Assembly (NCBI GenBank): GCA_026713205.1
Contig: JAPOOY010000132.1
Location: 1 to 16,392 of the forward strand
Length of the DNA stretch: 16,392 bases
Reading direction: 5' to 3'
Source of the DNA: Bdellovibrionales bacterium
GTDB lineage: Bacteria > Bdellovibrionota > Bdellovibrionia > Bdellovibrionales > UBA1609
Below are positions 14,368-16,392 of this stretch, one piece after another. The notes below the pieces were generated by a model. That model saw only the letters and a program-made list of their open reading frames with translations. It ran no database searches and had not been told where the DNA came from. Position numbers and translations under genes: made by a program. Numbering within the stretch: position 1 is the stretch's first letter; every line of letters starts with the position of its first letter.

Positions 14368-14492
14368 TATGCCGCTCTGATTTGAGTTTTGCATTTTTCC
14401 AACGACATAAAGTTAGCCCTCTCTTCTCTTAATGGAGGGTGTAATCCTTCTTTTATCTGAAAAATCTCAGAATTCAAACCGGACCGGCATAA
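14368..14492 (+). repeat. Short copy of the palindromic repeat with TTATGCCG ends
   Basis: The ends read TATGCCGCTCTGATTTGAG and TTCAAACCGGACCGGCATA, so both carry the variant TTATGCCG instead of TTATACC. The middle is only AAAGTTAGCCCTC, a 13-base spacer, then GAGGGTGTAATCC, with a 5-bp stem. The matched variation at both ends indicates that the two ends evolve together. Confidence 0.75.
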
Positions 14493-14549
14493 TAAGGGGT
14501 TTTGCTTTTTTGTGAAATTTCAGGGAGAATGGACTGGGAAAGCTCTACT

Positions 14550-14930
14550 ATGCCGGAAAAAACAATTATTTTTTTTGACGGAGTTTGCAATCTTTGTGAT
14601 TCCTTTGTCAATTTTGTGTATAAGAGAGATGGTCAAAGGCAGTTTCTCTATTCTTCACTCCAGGGGCAAACGGCAAAGGACATGTTGGCGGAACAAGATC
14701 GAACCGATCTAAAATACCTTGTTTTATTTTATAAGGGTCAAGTTTTTAGAGGGCCTGAAGCCGTTCAAAAGATTTTTTGCCTGCTTTATCCTAAAATGGC
14801 CTGGTTTTTTAAGAAAATTCCCGGCCGTTTTCTCTATGAAGTCATTGCAAAAAGCCGCTATAAAATTTTTGGAAAAAAAGAAGAGCTTTATGCTCCCTCT
14901 CCGGAACAAAAGAAGTTTTTTCTATCTTGA
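14550..14930 (+). CDS. DCC-family thiol-disulfide oxidoreductase-like protein (DUF393)
   Basis: This 126-residue protein carries the family signature FFDGVCNLCDSFVNF. The D-G-V-C-x-x-C arrangement puts a thioredoxin-like CxxC at Cys13 and Cys16. Further marks are FLYSSLQGQTAK, the LVLFYKGQVFRGPEAV strand and the IPGRFLYEVIAKSRYKIFG helix of the family. The length is normal. Members are small thioredoxin-fold proteins whose substrates are mostly unknown. The ATG at 14550 is preceded by GGGAAAG; an ATG at 14529 has GGGAG placed too close to it, and earlier starts would add non-conserved residues. It is followed by purD on the same strand with a 50-bp gap, so co-transcription is likely. Confidence 0.85.
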   Translation: MPEKTIIFFDGVCNLCDSFVNFVYKRDGQRQFLYSSLQGQTAKDMLAEQDRTDLKYLVLFYKGQVFRGPEAVQKIFCLLYPKMAWFFKKIPGRFLYEVIAKSRYKIFGKKEELYAPSPEQKKFFLS

Positions 14931-14980
14931 CTGATATGGATAAATGCAAACAGAATGAGTGCGAAATCCTGGAGGTTTCA

Positions 14981-16246
14981 TTGAAAACTCTCATTATAGG
15001 AAGTGGAGGCAGAGAGCATGCCCTTTTTCAAGCTGTTAGTGAAGGGGGAGGTAATGCTTACTTTCTGCCGGAACGAAAGAGTCTTCCCACAGCCGGGGTT
15101 GCTCCCTCAGCTCTTTTGAAAGACTGGTCTGCTCTTTCTGATTGGTTGAAAAAAGAGAAAATTCGCCTTGTTATTATCGGGCCGGAACAACCTCTTGTGG
15201 AGGGCTTAGGGGATTTTTTGAAAAAGCAGGGGTTTTTTGTCTTTGGTCCCTCAGCCAGCGCCGCGCGCCTGGAGGGAAGCAAGCTTTTTGCCAAGGAGTT
15301 CATGAAAGCTCAGAATATCCCCACAGCTCCTTTTCAAGTGGTCCATTCTCTGTCAGAAACTCTTAAGGCCTCAGAAAATTTTTCCCCTCCCTATGTTTTA
15401 AAAGCGGATGGTTTAGCTGGTGGAAAAGGAGTGTTTGTCTGCCAGACAGTAAAAGAACTGGAAGACAAGGCAAAGAGTCTTTTTGAAGATAAAATCCTTG
15501 GTTCTGCCGGGGAGGTGGCTTTACTTGAGGAATTTCAGAAAGGGGTGGAAGTGTCCGTCTTTATTCTTACAAACGGAGAGGATTATTGTATTCTTCCTAT
15601 GGCTCAGGATTATAAGAGGCTGGGTGAAAAAAACACAGGCCCAAATACGGGAGGCATGGGGGCAACAGCTCCCTTATCTCTTCCGGAAAAGTTAATGGAA
15701 GATATTGAAAATTCTATTATAAAACCCTCTGTTCAGGGACTGAAAAAAAATCATTATGGATATTGCGGGGTTTTATATATAGGTTTAATGGTGGGTCAGA
15801 AAGGCCCGCGGGTTCTGGAGTACAATGTTCGTTTTGGCGATCCTGAAGCTCAGGTTCTTTTACCTTTATTGGATGGTTCCTGGTGTGAGGTGTTTTATCA
15901 GGTCTCCCAAGGGAAACTCCCTTCCTTAAACTGGAAAAATATTCATTCTGCCTGCGTCGTATTGGCCGCAGGAGGATACCCTGGGAATCCTCTTAAAGGG
16001 GAGATTATTAAGGGATTTATTTACCATAAGACTCCTCACAGCTACTTTCTCCATGCGGGAGTGGGACAAAATGAGGAAGGGCAATGGATTGTAAATGGGG
16101 GGCGGGTATTAAACTCTGTGGCTGTAGGGCAAACAGCAGAACAGGCTTTGAAAAGAGCTTATGAGCAAATGGCGAAAATTTCCTGGGAGGGTCTGCATTA
16201 CCGAAAGGATATTGGTTCAGCCGGAAAATCTTCATTTCATTTTTGA
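14981..16246 (+). CDS. purD: Phosphoribosylamine-glycine ligase (GAR synthetase)
   Basis: This 421-residue enzyme performs the second step of purine synthesis: ATP, 5-phosphoribosylamine and glycine give glycinamide ribonucleotide. The N-terminal domain starts with TLIIGSGGREHAL, followed by IIGPEQPLVEGLGDFL. The ATP-grasp core has VLKADGLAGGKGV, VEVSVFILTNGEDYCILPMA, DYKRLGEKNTGPNTGGMGA, the metal-binding LEYNVRFGDPEAQVLLPLL and a C-terminal domain with CVVLAAGGYPG. The start is assigned to a TTG at 14981 because GGAGG lies five bases before it and the protein then begins, as in the family, two residues before the nucleotide-binding strand. An in-frame TTG at 14927 would add 18 unrelated residues and overlap the upstream gene. 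All conserved blocks are present, so the enzyme should be active. Confidence 0.95.
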   Translation: MKTLIIGSGGREHALFQAVSEGGGNAYFLPERKSLPTAGVAPSALLKDWSALSDWLKKEKIRLVIIGPEQPLVEGLGDFLKKQGFFVFGPSASAARLEGSKLFAKEFMKAQNIPTAPFQVVHSLSETLKASENFSPPYVLKADGLAGGKGVFVCQTVKELEDKAKSLFEDKILGSAGEVALLEEFQKGVEVSVFILTNGEDYCILPMAQDYKRLGEKNTGPNTGGMGATAPLSLPEKLMEDIENSIIKPSVQGLKKNHYGYCGVLYIGLMVGQKGPRVLEYNVRFGDPEAQVLLPLLDGSWCEVFYQVSQGKLPSLNWKNIHSACVVLAAGGYPGNPLKGEIIKGFIYHKTPHSYFLHAGVGQNEEGQWIVNGGRVLNSVAVGQTAEQALKRAYEQMAKISWEGLHYRKDIGSAGKSSFHF

Positions 16247-16272
16247 GAAAATTTTCAAACCCGATCGGTATA
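16247..16272 (+). repeat. Isolated right end of the palindromic repeat
   Basis: GAAAATTTTCAAACCCGATCGGTATA matches the closing end of the element family, although no opening end is visible in this window. It fills practically the whole 27-bp gap between purD and the convergent gene that ends at 16274. Confidence 0.5.
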
Positions 16273-16273
16273 A

Positions 16274-16392
16274 CTATAAATTTTCCTGAACATATTTGGT
16301 TACCAAGGTGTCTGTAAAACCTTCGGATAGGGTTACTGCTGATTTTTGTGATAGTTTTGCAACATTACTGGCCGCTCCGGCAGTTAAGCTGA
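16274..16392 (-). CDS. C-terminal end of an unrecognised gene (partial)
   Basis: On the minus strand an open frame enters from the window edge and runs for 38 codons to a TAG at 16274. It reads SLTAGAASNVAKLSQKSAVT then LSEGFTDTLVTKYVQENL. The alternation of small polar residues suggests a soluble helical end. Too little is visible for identification. The gene is convergent with purD, with only 27 bp between the stops. Confidence 0.5.
   Translation of the reverse strand, partial: SLTAGAASNVAKLSQKSAVTLSEGFTDTLVTKYVQENL

Noticed and set aside
2922..14492. The repeats as simple bidirectional terminators
   Set aside because: Two copies lie between divergent genes upstream of starts, and one between co-directional nrdA and nrdB, so termination cannot be the general explanation, although the copy at 5994-6203 could act that way locally.
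14927..14980. N-terminal extension of PurD
   Set aside because: The 18 extra residues are unlike PurD, overlap the preceding gene's stop, and the TTG at 14981 has a clear GGAGG.
15058..15303. Open frames antisense to or out of frame with purD, nrdA, rluD and other genes
   Set aside because: They lie inside well-supported genes and show no family motifs or start signals.

Overview
The window looks like an ordinary chromosomal segment of a Gram-negative bacterium with about 40% G+C. Evidence is a 23S-5S rRNA end, class I aerobic ribonucleotide reductase genes, a tyrosine-degradation gene pair, purD, and exported proteins with signal peptides. The gene content (hppD-hmgA, a spore-photoproduct-lyase-like radical SAM protein) would suit a Bdellovibrionota-like or other proteobacterial lineage, but nothing seen here fixes the taxonomy.

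Layout. 1-540: 3' end of a 23S rRNA gene, a spacer without tRNA, a 5S rRNA gene and a strong terminator, all on +. 618-5674: on -, nrdA with its own promoter, then nrdB, then an RluD-type pseudouridine synthase. nrdA and nrdB are separated by 359 bp that hold a repeat element and a possible 34-codon ORF. 5675-8760: a gene-poor stretch with a 210-bp structured repeat, then two paralogous exported proteins on - built from repeats of the RNA polymerase alpha C-terminal domain (alpha-CTD) fold. Each paralog has its own, clearly duplicated, promoter region. 9067-9582: a small exported protein or lipoprotein on -. 9641-9867: a large palindromic repeat between divergent genes. 9986-12075: hppD-hmgA on +, overlapping by 4 bp, which turn 4-hydroxyphenylpyruvate into homogentisate and then maleylacetoacetate. 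12256-13952: an SPL-family radical SAM protein and an unrecognised 167-residue protein on -. 14110-14492: two more repeat elements. 14550-16246: a DCC-family thiol-disulfide protein and purD on +. 16274-end: the C-terminus of an unrecognised gene on -.

Two things stand out. First, the pair of signal-peptide-bearing alpha-CTD-repeat proteins: a normally cytoplasmic DNA- and activator-binding fold seems to have been multiplied and sent out of the cytoplasm. Second, a family of at least six intergenic elements (about 105-230 bp) with terminal inverted repeats starting TATAC. The long copies contain a central hairpin whose stem sequences differ between copies while pairing is kept. Short copies keep the ends and lose the middle. 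The elements lie in divergent, convergent and co-directional gaps, so they are not simply terminators.
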